Shown here: positions 17,241 to 25,346 of the stretch, in pieces | Layout of the letters: the number at the start of each line of letters is the position of its first letter | How positions within the stretch are numbered: the stretch's first letter is position 1 | DNA from: Flavonifractor sp. An10 | GTDB lineage: Bacteria; Bacillota; Clostridia; Oscillospirales; Oscillospiraceae | Direction of reading: 5' to 3' | Length of the DNA stretch: 64,000 nt | Assembly (NCBI RefSeq): GCF_002161215.1 | Contig: NZ_NFMB01000003.1 | Span: 62,001 to 126,000 of the forward strand | Notes under the pieces: generated by a model | Seen by the model: only the letters and a program-made list of their open reading frames with translations | What the model was told of the DNA's origin: nothing | Database searches by the model: none | Position numbers and translations under genes: made by a program

Positions 17241-17954
17241 GTGATCCATTACAATTATTCTGCACGTCAACTGGAATCCGAAGCTGAGAAACTTCTATTC
17301 CGGTTTGATCCTGAGCGCCTAAAAAAGCCGAAGTCTATCGATGTATATGCAGTCATTGAAAAGTGTCTGGGCGTTGAATACGACTGGAAATACATCACCC
17401 CGGATCAGTCCATTCTGGGTGCAACAGCATTCAATGCCGGATATATATGGGTGTGGCCGGAACCTTGTTATCGTGAAGGTATGTTACCCTCAAAAGTGTA
17501 TCTTCCCAAGGGGTGCATTCTCATTGACGCCACCCTTACAGAATCGGAGAATAGAGGACGCGAAAACTTCACTGTGATGCACGAGGTATTTCATCAAGTC
17601 CTTCATAAAAATTGCTTTCGACGAGAAAAGCCTGATTACATCCATAGCACAAGCCAAAAAGCATTAAATGGCAAGAAGCAGTTGAAAACCTCATTGGACT
17701 TTATAGAATATCAGGCAAACACATGTGCAGCCGCTTTTCTGATGCCTCAGGATGTAGTTCGGGAGGAGTTTAAAAAGCGAAGTAACAATTTGGGCTCTAA
17801 GTACCCACTCCCATGCGATTATATGGTAGAAAGCATCATTTGCGACATGGCTGATGTATTCAGCGTATCAAAGCAGGCTATGCGTTATCGATTAAATGCG
17901 CTGAACATGATCACCTTTGATGCAACGCCATTCCAATTTAAAATTTCAATTTAA
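17241..17954 (+). CDS. ImmA/IrrE-family metallo-endopeptidase
   Basis: A 237-aa protein with the zinc-protease motif HEVFH in TVMHEVFHQVLH and a distal FLMPQDVVREEF segment common in IrrE-like proteins. Start is GTG 17241, with GAGGTAAG inside the previous gene's end. The family inactivates a cognate XRE repressor by cleavage. Together with the upstream gene it forms a derepression switch, here between the R-M operon and the replication genes. Confidence 0.88.
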   Translation: MIHYNYSARQLESEAEKLLFRFDPERLKKPKSIDVYAVIEKCLGVEYDWKYITPDQSILGATAFNAGYIWVWPEPCYREGMLPSKVYLPKGCILIDATLTESENRGRENFTVMHEVFHQVLHKNCFRREKPDYIHSTSQKALNGKKQLKTSLDFIEYQANTCAAAFLMPQDVVREEFKKRSNNLGSKYPLPCDYMVESIICDMADVFSVSKQAMRYRLNALNMITFDATPFQFKISI

Positions 17955-17975
17955 GGGAATCTTGGATTCCCTTAA
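17951..17975 (+). terminator. terminator after the IrrE-like gene
   Basis: TTAAGGGAATC-TTG-GATTCCCTTAA, perfect 11-bp stem overlapping the stop codon. The following 18000-18155 has a GAGCGG...CCGCTC hairpin but no gene of note. Confidence 0.8.
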
Positions 17976-18155
17976 AAACAGCCCAAATGTTAGGAATCTG
18001 CGAACAAGCGAATATGTGAATTTTGAGGAGGTGGTGCTATATGCGCAATTAAAAAGAGCGGCAATCTGCTGGCACAGACTAACCGCTCATTTACGATGTG
18101 TACATCATTAAAATATCATGTATAGCTTGTTTGGTCAAGCGGAAAGGAATATATC

Positions 18156-18371
18156 ATGTATAAGCATTACTATATTAACGACAACCAGACCTCAAATCCC
18201 GGTCTTCATCACGAGGTTCACACGAAAGAGCACGCTGCACAGCTTGGCATTCGTAGCAAACAGTATGTAGGCTACTATGCAAACGAGGTTGAGGCGGTTG
18301 CTCAAGCGAAGAAAATCTATTCCGATGCGGACGGCTGTGCAATCTGCTGTCCCGATGCACATAGGGGGTGA
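18156..18371 (+). CDS. small protein, unknown function
   Basis: A 71-aa protein (MYKHYYINDNQTSNPGLHHE) rich in Tyr and His, ending in CAICCPDAHRG. A GGAAAGGAAT ribosome site precedes the ATG. First of three closely spaced small genes (next starts 4 nt later). No recognised family. Confidence 0.7.
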   Translation: MYKHYYINDNQTSNPGLHHEVHTKEHAAQLGIRSKQYVGYYANEVEAVAQAKKIYSDADGCAICCPDAHRG

Positions 18372-18375
18372 TTCT

Positions 18376-18603
18376 ATGGCTCGTTCTTCTCATCATGTCG
18401 TTCACAATCCCAATGGCGGCTGGGATGTAAAACGTGGCGGGGCTCAGCGCTCCAGCGGCCACTATTCGACTAAACAAGAAGCCGTAAATGCTGGCAGACA
18501 AATCAGCCGCAATCAGGGTACAGAGTTCGTAATTCATGGCATGAATGGACGGATTCAGTCCTCAGACAGTCATGGTGGAGATCCTTATCCGCCAAAAGGA
18601 TAA
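18376..18603 (+). CDS. DUF2188-like protein
   Basis: A 75-aa protein starting MARSSHHVVHNPNGGWDVKR and continuing with STKQEAVNAGRQISRNQGTE and FVIHGMNGRIQ, the DUF2188 pattern. The family is widespread in bacteria and uncharacterised. It sits in the small-gene cluster downstream of the IrrE switch. Confidence 0.8.
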   Translation: MARSSHHVVHNPNGGWDVKRGGAQRSSGHYSTKQEAVNAGRQISRNQGTEFVIHGMNGRIQSSDSHGGDPYPPKG

Positions 18604-18621
18604 GTCGGGGAGGTGAAAAAT

Positions 18622-18747
18622 ATGGCTGTACATCATGGTGGCAAGGTAGGTAAAGCCGGGAAAACTCTGGCATCCAAAAGTTCTTCCAAGGCTGCAAAAA
18701 GCAAAGCAGGAAAGACTTTGGCAAACCACAAAGCAAAATCCCACTGA
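18622..18747 (+). CDS. 41-aa lysine-rich basic protein
   Basis: Encodes MAVHHGGKVGKAGKTLASKS and then SSKAAKSKAGKTLANHKAKSH: about a quarter lysine, no acidic residues, and a repeated KAGKTLA motif. GGGGAGGTG precedes the ATG. It probably binds nucleic acid in the manner of histone H1-like tails; inferred from composition only. Confidence 0.65.
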   Translation: MAVHHGGKVGKAGKTLASKSSSKAAKSKAGKTLANHKAKSH

Positions 18748-18752
18748 TGGAA

Positions 18753-18780
18753 AGGAGCCTGTGCAATTGCACAGGCTCCT
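18753..18780. terminator. bidirectional hairpin between convergent genes
   Basis: AGGAGCCTGTGC-AATT-GCACAGGCTCCT, perfect 12-bp stem between the basic-protein gene and the convergent sigma-like gene, whose stop codon it overlaps. Confidence 0.7.
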
Positions 18781-19969
18781 ATTCACATATCAAAGAGGTT
18801 TCTTTATATAATTTATCAGAATCACTGTTCAAAAAGTATTGAATCACTTTTCTTGCAAATTTCTTGCTTACCGTCGTATCCCATTCCGCCAGCCGGATGA
18901 TCTCCGCTGTTTCGACCTCAAAATCAAACGAAATCTCGCCCCATTCGCCGTCGTTGTCCACCTGATACAGGTAGACAGCGGCGGCGATTTTCTTTTTGTG
19001 TTTGATCTGGGATTTACGTTTCAGGCGAATCATGTGAAGCACCCCGGCTTCTGTCAGCAGACAAGCCAAATGCTCCACGGCTTTACGATAGGCCCGTTCT
19101 GCACCGCTGGCTGTGCTGCCCTCAAAGAGGATTGCCAGTTCTTCAAAGGTCAACCGGGTGCTGAGTGGGCTGACCCGCCCACAAGTCATACAGATGGCGT
19201 TTCGTTTTTCCAAAAGGGTCTGTTCCCGGTAATTCAGCTTTTCAAATGCCTCTCGGACAGCTTCCGCCTGGATGCCATTCCATAGAATCTCCGCATAGTC
19301 CCAATGGTCATCCCGGCTGACATCCTCGCCGGTTTCTTCGCTGTCCTCGTCCTGTACGGTCTGGTAAAACGGAACACGGCTTTGGTTTTGCTTGGCCAAC
19401 GCCAAAAACTTTGCTGCGGTTTCACTTGAGCAGCTATGTTTCTGAGCATATTTCTGGATCGCCGCCTGTTCAGACTGACCGGATTGATTATAGAGCCAAG
19501 CAATCCCACGCACAGCTTTGTACTCATCCACATTTTCGAAGGAACCGGCCTCCTCCTGCATCCGGCAGGTCAAAAGGGCATTCCCGATAAAATGATGGGC
19601 ATAGGTCAGAAAATCCGCCCCTTGTGAGGGATCGTATTCCCTGAGACAATCCAGCATGGCAAGTACACAGCCCATTTTGTAGTCCAAAAAGCGTTCCGGG
19701 TCATAGCGATCCAGCCCCTCCCGCAGCAGGAAACGGCGAATACGGCCATTGAGCCGATTTTCATAGTGATGCAGAAAAAAGGAAAACCAGCACAGTTCTC
19801 GGCTCTGCACGGCCTTAATAATATAATCATTCAGATTTTCACGGACAGGTGGCTCCGGGTCAAGCTGGAAAATGCGCTCCGCCAAGTATTCGGAAAGACC
19901 GCTTCCGGATGACTCGATACGGTGTTTGGGAATGTATCCAGTCGTATTCCACGAGAAATCTTTTAGCAC
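18779..19969 (-). CDS. sigma-70-like / helix-turn-helix protein
   Basis: A 396-aa protein. Around residues 110-135, DPSQGADFLTYAHHFIGNAL resembles sigma region 2 (helices that bind core polymerase and the -10 element). Around 240-300, LNYREQTLLEKR followed by LTFEELAILFEGSTASGAER resembles a region 4 helix-turn-helix. The linker is atypical. GTG 19969 has AAAGGAGGTG upstream. It may direct transcription of element genes, or be a sigma-derived DNA-binding protein; function unproven. Confidence 0.6.
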   Translation of the reverse strand: MLKDFSWNTTGYIPKHRIESSGSGLSEYLAERIFQLDPEPPVRENLNDYIIKAVQSRELCWFSFFLHHYENRLNGRIRRFLLREGLDRYDPERFLDYKMGCVLAMLDCLREYDPSQGADFLTYAHHFIGNALLTCRMQEEAGSFENVDEYKAVRGIAWLYNQSGQSEQAAIQKYAQKHSCSSETAAKFLALAKQNQSRVPFYQTVQDEDSEETGEDVSRDDHWDYAEILWNGIQAEAVREAFEKLNYREQTLLEKRNAICMTCGRVSPLSTRLTFEELAILFEGSTASGAERAYRKAVEHLACLLTEAGVLHMIRLKRKSQIKHKKKIAAAVYLYQVDNDGEWGEISFDFEVETAEIIRLAEWDTTVSKKFARKVIQYFLNSDSDKLYKETSLICE

Positions 19970-20016
19970 AGCGCACCTCCTTTCGCAGATTCTACCCGTT
20001 ACTATTGAATAGAAAT

Positions 20017-21162
20017 TTAATTTACACTGGTGTTATCAATTTCAGGACTAACTTCGAGGAGTTGATGCAAATTTATGTTTAATTGCTCAAAATATTCAAT
20101 CATAGAATCAAGGCTATCTAATGCATCACGTACAGTCTGCTCTGAACCGATTATAATTTCTTCATATTTATTCGCAGCTTCAGTCATGGCTTTTTCTGCA
20201 TAGTAGTCAAAATTTTCATCGAAGGCTTCCATGCCATAATCATTAGCAATTATTCCACAAGCCTCATCAGAAGTATCGTACCGTGCCACTTCTTCCAGGT
20301 CTTCAAATAATAATGAAATGGATTCATGAAAGCTGTCGTAAGAGCGCATATAATCTTCATATAGCCCTCTTAAAATTTCTACTTTCTCTGGCAGCTCATC
20401 CAGATCAGAATACTCGTCAACTATATCATCAATTACATTTAGTGCATCATCAAATGCAGAAAAATATTCAGTAAATCCCCGTAGAAATTTTAGCGTCAGT
20501 CCACTTTCTGTTGTTCGATAGATCCACTTTTCTTCAAAGTTGGTATCGTAATCTGACCACGGCATAAACGCAGCGTCGTGCAGTTCTTCTCTTGCTATTT
20601 TGCAAGCAGGAATTAGAGCTTCAATATTAGCAATTGCCATAGCAAAATTGTATTTGAAATACGGAACGGACTTTCTCTGTACCTCGGGAAACAGTGAATC
20701 TTTTAAGAAACCAATCAACTCTTTATTTGTAGATATAGTGCCACACTCAAAATTTCTGCTACTCTCATCGGAATAATTACTGGACCCCCAATAAACGATG
20801 TTATCCGTCATAACAATTTTTGCGTGATTATGAAAAGAAAAGTATGGACTTAGCCTCATTCCATAATTCTGCGGATTCAGTTGTCGCATATATGAGTCGA
20901 TCATGTTTCTTGCGGCTAAAGCATATTGGTGACCATAGTAAGATGGGAATCTCTTTGGAATATTGGTAATAACAACAGCATCCGTCCCTTTCAAACAGGC
21001 TTCTTGCAAAGATTTGAGGAGTTGACTGTTTGTACTTGGAGAGATGTTAAAAGTTATTATCCCAATGAATTTCGCATTTTTAAAATCGTCAAGTACACAT
21101 TGATAAATGCATTCGTTTTCTCCGAATACGGCTAAGTTATCGTGAATTTCCATAGTCATCAT
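20017..21162 (-). CDS. phospholipase D-like (HKD) protein
   Basis: A 381-aa protein with one HKD motif, HNHAKIVMTDNIVYWGSSNYS (residues about 111-131): His-x-Lys, Asp and Gly-Ser spaced as in PLD-family nucleases. An N-terminal FIGIITFNISPSTN strand fits the fold. The C-terminal half is long, acidic and helical. A single HKD implies dimerisation to form the active site. Its start overlaps the DUF6076 stop (ATGA), so the two are co-expressed. AT-richer than its neighbours. A role in defence or DNA processing is possible but not shown. Confidence 0.7.
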   Translation of the reverse strand: MMTMEIHDNLAVFGENECIYQCVLDDFKNAKFIGIITFNISPSTNSQLLKSLQEACLKGTDAVVITNIPKRFPSYYGHQYALAARNMIDSYMRQLNPQNYGMRLSPYFSFHNHAKIVMTDNIVYWGSSNYSDESSRNFECGTISTNKELIGFLKDSLFPEVQRKSVPYFKYNFAMAIANIEALIPACKIAREELHDAAFMPWSDYDTNFEEKWIYRTTESGLTLKFLRGFTEYFSAFDDALNVIDDIVDEYSDLDELPEKVEILRGLYEDYMRSYDSFHESISLLFEDLEEVARYDTSDEACGIIANDYGMEAFDENFDYYAEKAMTEAANKYEEIIIGSEQTVRDALDSLDSMIEYFEQLNINLHQLLEVSPEIDNTSVN

Positions 21163-22292
21163 GTTCTATTACACCTCCCACGATGTAATACCTCTTTTAG
21201 TAAAGTATCCTGTTCCATTTCTTTTGGATAATCACTTTGCGCATAGGTAGTATCAGTAATTGCATGTAGCATCTTATCTTTTGCCAGCTTCTTCATAGTT
21301 GCTGCCGTTTCGTGATCCAGCTTTCCACGGCGGGTGCTTTGCAAAATGGTGTTCATCCGCCGGGTATAAATAGCCTTTATCGGATGATCATCTGCAAGCT
21401 CCCGCTGCTCCCGGCCTCTCAGATTGCCGATTTGTCGGCACGTCCGTCCCCGCTGGTCGCCGGGGGCCAGACCGCCGCAGTATTTGGTATGCCGTGCGTC
21501 AATGGTGAGAAACCATCTGCCGCAGATGGGGCATTTCTTGGGTGCATGGCCCACACAAAGTCCCTCAAACAGATCGGAACGGAACATTCCCACAAAGGAG
21601 ACATAGTGCATCCGCTTGACCAGTTGCGGCTCTGTCTTTCCGGGGCGAATGGCGGATACATACTGCACCGAAGCATTGGTTAGGGTCATCCAGGCCGGGT
21701 TATCCAGCGACAGGGTTGGCTCACCTTGGAAGAACTGCCCGAACATTGTCGCATAACCGTCCGAGGTACGGTCATAGTCTGGTTCATTCAACCGCTCTGC
21801 AAATTTCGTCAAGGCTTCCTTGTACTGCCCCAGAGAATAACTCAAATGCCCCAGCACCTGCGCGATTCGCACGAGCATGGTCGCCTTGCCATGCTGACCA
21901 GTCAAGGCACAGATCAGCTGCTCCTGTTGGGTGAGCTGCAAATAAGCTTTGGCATCCTCCATGTATTCTTCGGAAAAGATGGTTGCAAGTTTTTGCTCGA
22001 AATAGCTTCGATTCAGGCGGGAGAAGGGCGATGTGGTCTGTAAAAAAGAGATGATCTCGCCAGCGGCCTGCTGCACCTGCGGTAGCAGCTCCATATCCAC
22101 GGAACCGGTGTTCATCCCCTGAAGCAGCTGGTTCAGCACATTGCAAGGAGTATCCAGCTTTCCAATGGTGCTGTCCGGGATGTTCAGCACCTCGCAGCCA
22201 ATAGTTCCTGCGGGCATCGTACACCCCTCATAGGTTACTGTATCCTGCCAGAAATCCAGCGATAAAACCGCATGGTTGATGATTTGATCCAT
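21159..22292 (-). CDS. DUF6076-like zinc-finger protein
   Basis: A 377-aa protein of unknown function. A C-terminal cysteine-rich motif CPICGRWFLTIDARHTKYCG, continuing to a further Cys in GRTCRQIGN, probably binds zinc. Similar proteins occur on Clostridia mobile elements next to primase genes. ATG 22292 (MDQIINHAV) has AGGAGGG upstream. It is divergent from the primase gene and coupled to the downstream PLD-like gene. Confidence 0.7.
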   Translation of the reverse strand: MDQIINHAVLSLDFWQDTVTYEGCTMPAGTIGCEVLNIPDSTIGKLDTPCNVLNQLLQGMNTGSVDMELLPQVQQAAGEIISFLQTTSPFSRLNRSYFEQKLATIFSEEYMEDAKAYLQLTQQEQLICALTGQHGKATMLVRIAQVLGHLSYSLGQYKEALTKFAERLNEPDYDRTSDGYATMFGQFFQGEPTLSLDNPAWMTLTNASVQYVSAIRPGKTEPQLVKRMHYVSFVGMFRSDLFEGLCVGHAPKKCPICGRWFLTIDARHTKYCGGLAPGDQRGRTCRQIGNLRGREQRELADDHPIKAIYTRRMNTILQSTRRGKLDHETAATMKKLAKDKMLHAITDTTYAQSDYPKEMEQDTLLKEVLHRGRCNRT

Positions 22293-22323
22293 CTTCTCCC
22301 TCCTGTCATGTTTTTCTATTTTC

Positions 22324-22352
22324 ATAATAGCACATAATTAAATCCTTGTCAT
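22324..22352 (-). promoter_or_regulatory. promoter of the DUF6076-PLD operon
   Basis: ATGACA (22352-22347), 17-nt spacer, TATTAT (22329-22324) on the minus strand, about 32 nt before the start codon. Confidence 0.55.
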
Positions 22353-22465
22353 GTTTTTTGAAAACGGCCTGTCATGCCATCAGCCTGTTTTTTTCGATTT
22401 TCCCCATAATCTATACAGAGGGGTGAGAAAACTGCCCCATCAAAAAGGAAATGGAGGGAATCTGT

Positions 22466-23077
22466 ATGAATCTGTTTGAAGTGGTGAAAGCCAGTATCAA
22501 CACACAGGAAGCAGCGCAGGCGTATGGAATTGACGTCAATCATTATGGCATGGCACTGTGTCCGTTCCACAATGACCGTCATCCGAGCTTATATGTATCG
22601 GGTGACCACTACTACTGTTTTTCCTGTGGGGAACATGGGGATATGATCGACCTGACCGCCAAACTGTTTGACCTTCGGCTGTATGATGCGGCCCGAAAAC
22701 TGGCGTCGGACTTTCATCTTGCACCGGACAAGCCCTTGCCGGAACTCATTCGCCGGAAAATGAAACACAAAACCAAAGCACAGCAGCTTCGTGAGAACGA
22801 GCGGCTGTGCTTTTCTGTTTTGAACGAGTATCGGCGGCTGCTCCTGGATTGGGAAAAACGGTATGCACCGCAAGCACCGGAAGATGTGCCGGACAAGCGG
22901 TTTGTAGAAGCCTGCCACCGGCTACCCTGGGCAGAGTATCAGCTGGACATCCTGCTGCAAGGCGATTCCTATGAACGAGGCGAAGTCGTAAGCGAACTAA
23001 CGGCAGACGGATACATCCGCAAATTACAGGCCCGCCTGAGAGAGGAGCAATACCATGAACAACCCTGTTTGGATTGA
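22466..23077 (+). CDS. CHC2 zinc-finger primase-like protein
   Basis: A 203-aa protein with an N-terminal CHC2 zinc finger (CPFHNDRHPSLYV, then YYCFSCGEHGD), as in DnaG and phage primases, but without a recognisable TOPRIM domain, so it is probably a DNA-recognition or priming subunit. ATG 22466 is preferred over 22451 because GGAGGG is then 7 nt upstream. It overlaps the helicase gene by 23 nt. Confidence 0.85.
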   Translation: MNLFEVVKASINTQEAAQAYGIDVNHYGMALCPFHNDRHPSLYVSGDHYYCFSCGEHGDMIDLTAKLFDLRLYDAARKLASDFHLAPDKPLPELIRRKMKHKTKAQQLRENERLCFSVLNEYRRLLLDWEKRYAPQAPEDVPDKRFVEACHRLPWAEYQLDILLQGDSYERGEVVSELTADGYIRKLQARLREEQYHEQPCLD

Positions 23078-24350
23078 TGAGAAAGGGAAAATCATCGAGC
23101 CGGAATATTGCCGGGATTTCCTGTCCCGGCATCCAATGCGCTGTATCAACGACCGCTTTTATACTGTGGAGGGACCGTTGCCGGATGAAAGCAAATTAAA
23201 GCGAACGATTTATGAGGAAATCTCGCCCTGGCTCCATGCCAAGGTCGCACAGACGGTGGAGCAGATAATCAAAGCGTTGAAGCTGGCGGCATATACAGAC
23301 CCTTTGCCCCTGCAATGTGACCGCATCCATGTAGCAAACGGCACTTGTTTTCTGGATGGCACGTTTACAGAGGAAAAAGAATACTGCAACAACCGCCTGT
23401 CGGTATCCTATCGGGCTGATGCTCCGGCACCGGAACATTGGCTGCGTTTCCTTTCGGAATTGCTGGAGCCGGAGGATATTCCCGCCTTGCAGGAGTATCT
23501 GGGCTACTGCCTGATTCCGTCCACCAAAGGTCAGAAAATGCTCATGCTGATTGGCAAGGGCGGCGAGGGCAAAAGCCGGATTGGTGTGGTGATGAACGCC
23601 ATTTTCGGGCTCAACATGAACACCACTTCCATTCAGAAAGTAGAAACTAATCGTTTCGCCAGAGCCGACCTGGAGGGCAAGCTGCTCATGGTGGACGATG
23701 ATTTGGACATGAATGCCTTGACCAAGACCAACTATGTAAAATCCATCGTGACAGCAGAACTGCGGATGGATTTGGAACGGAAGAAAGAACAGAGCTATCA
23801 GGGACTGCTTTATGTACGCTTCCTCTGCTTCGGTAACGGGGCATTGACTGCACTGCATGACCGCAGCGATGGTTTCTTTCGCCGTCAGATCATTCTGACC
23901 ACCAAAGATAAGCCTGTGGATCGGTTCGATGACCCGTTTCTTGCTGAGAAATTGATTGCCGAAAAAGAGGGAATTTTCCTCTGGATGCTGGAGGGGCTGC
24001 GGCGGCTGATCGCCAATCGCTATCACTTTACCATCAGCCAGAGGGCTAAGGACAATATCTCTTCCGCGGTTCGTGATGCCAATAACATTCTGGACTTTCT
24101 CGATTCTGAGGGCTATGTGGCATTCAAGGCGGATTATGAAGCCAGTACCAAAAATCTGTATGCAGCCTATAAACGATGGTGCGAAGACAACGCAGAAAAC
24201 CCACTGTCCCAAAAGAGCTTCGCAAACCAGCTCAGCCAGAACGCAGAACGCTACCATTTGGAGCCGGTCAATAACCTGCACATCGGCGGTGGGAAGCGAT
24301 GCCGAGGATATATGGGCATTTATGTTCTGCTCTCACCTGTGGAATTGTAA
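23055..24350 (+). CDS. P4-family SF3 replication helicase
   Basis: A 431-aa protein. D5-type N-terminal region (PEHWLRFLSELLEPEDIPAL), then the SF3 ATPase with Walker A (LIGKGGEGKSRIG), Walker B (LLMVDDDLDM), a sensor-like FLCFGNGA and the arginine-rich RSDGFFRRQIIL. A C-terminal winged-helix region follows. With the CHC2 protein it would open and prime the element's origin, allowing replication of the excised circle. Confidence 0.88.
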   Translation: MNNPVWIDEKGKIIEPEYCRDFLSRHPMRCINDRFYTVEGPLPDESKLKRTIYEEISPWLHAKVAQTVEQIIKALKLAAYTDPLPLQCDRIHVANGTCFLDGTFTEEKEYCNNRLSVSYRADAPAPEHWLRFLSELLEPEDIPALQEYLGYCLIPSTKGQKMLMLIGKGGEGKSRIGVVMNAIFGLNMNTTSIQKVETNRFARADLEGKLLMVDDDLDMNALTKTNYVKSIVTAELRMDLERKKEQSYQGLLYVRFLCFGNGALTALHDRSDGFFRRQIILTTKDKPVDRFDDPFLAEKLIAEKEGIFLWMLEGLRRLIANRYHFTISQRAKDNISSAVRDANNILDFLDSEGYVAFKADYEASTKNLYAAYKRWCEDNAENPLSQKSFANQLSQNAERYHLEPVNNLHIGGGKRCRGYMGIYVLLSPVEL

Positions 24351-24773
24351 TGAAACTTCAAAACCTTCTGTTCGTGCGTTCATGCGTTCTGGATCGGGCG
24401 CAGCCGTTGGAACGAAGGAACGCACGAACGCAAAAAATCCAAGTTCATTTTTTATTGTTCGGCTCAGAGGGCGCTCTAAAATCCGCACTTCCCAATCAAT
24501 GGTTGTGCAAACAGTGAAAAACACTACCATAAGCAGAACACAAATCATTATTCGGTGATTTACAGAATGGTGATGGTGGTATGCGGGAAGGTGGCTATTT
24601 TCGCGGTTTCGTTTGCAAGCCCACCTAATGGCAAAGTCGATGGGGTACTGTTGCGGACAGTTCTTCACAAACGCAGTTCTGAGCGATTTTTGAGAAGTAA
24701 TTAAGATTAACTGTACCGTGCAGCGTGTGTTCTCCACGGCAAACTAACTTTACGAAAGAATGAGGTATTTTCT
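24351..24773 (+). other. non-coding interval, candidate replication origin
   Basis: About 420 nt without a convincing gene directly after the helicase. A 12-bp perfect inverted repeat, GTTCGTGCGTTC (24370-24381) and GAACGCACGAAC (24418-24429), and further GCGTTC/GAACGAA fragments resemble iteron-like initiator sites. The location after the replication genes suggests oriV; function is inferred. Confidence 0.4.
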
Positions 24774-24995
24774 ATGAAATCCAATTTAAGAAATGAAATC
24801 AAGTCGTACATCGTGCGTTCCGGCTACACGATGCAGGAAGTCGTTGACCGGCTTTCTGAGGATTACGGCTGGAGTGACAGCGTTTCCAACCTGTCCAACA
24901 AACTCCAGCGGGAGTCTCTGCGGTATGTGGAGGCGGTACAGCTTGCTGACGCCCTTGGTTATGATCTCGTATGGCAGAAGCGGATGGACGAATGA
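24774..24995 (+). CDS. small helix-turn-helix protein
   Basis: A 73-aa protein starting MKSNLRNEIKSYIVRSGYTM with a helix-turn-helix pattern (MQEVVDRLSEDYGWSDSVSN) similar to DUF6471-type proteins. It lies between the putative origin and oriT; possibly a regulator of mobilization or copy number. The start follows GAAAGAATGAGG. Confidence 0.7.
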   Translation: MKSNLRNEIKSYIVRSGYTMQEVVDRLSEDYGWSDSVSNLSNKLQRESLRYVEAVQLADALGYDLVWQKRMDE

Positions 24996-25029
24996 TGCCT
25001 GTCGTTCTTACCCGCCGTATCTCCCGTCT

Positions 25030-25061
25030 CCATCGAAAAATCCGCAGATTTGGAGATGGAT
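25030..25061. repeat. 32-nt block shared with 678-709
   Basis: Identical to the block upstream of the element 1 relaxase, about 210 nt from the nick-like sequence in both elements. It contains the AAATC-CGCA-GATTT hairpin. The non-coding interval 24996-25346 has no convincing gene. Confidence 0.6.
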
Positions 25062-25251
25062 GGCAGAGTGGATTTGCAAAATCTGCTTTGCCTGTGGGCG
25101 GCAGAATTGAAGCAATCAAGATTGCAGAGAGACTGTCGGTCACACCGCCTTTTGAGGATTTGGGTGCCACACACAAGCCTCTAAAGGCGGCAAGGCATCC
25201 GCAGATGCCGCATTCCCCCTCGGAGAGCCCACGGCACTTTGCAGCCCTCTG

Positions 25252-25296
25252 GGATGAAAGTGTCATAGTGGGTTATTACACTTCCCGCAGGAAGTG
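25252..25296 (+). other. oriT-like site of element 2
   Basis: AAGTGT (25258-25263) and ACACTT (25278-25283) flank CATAGTGGGTTATT, with the nick expected after 25272 by analogy with the MOBV sequence TAGTGTG|TTA. A CACTTCC/GGAAGTG hairpin (25279-25296) follows. It lies 50 nt upstream of the relaxase and matches the element 1 site, including compensating arm changes. Confidence 0.65.
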
Positions 25297-25346
25297 CATC
25301 CCCGTCCCTCAGCCGTCTGCCGTACAACAGAAAGGAGCTGATTTTT

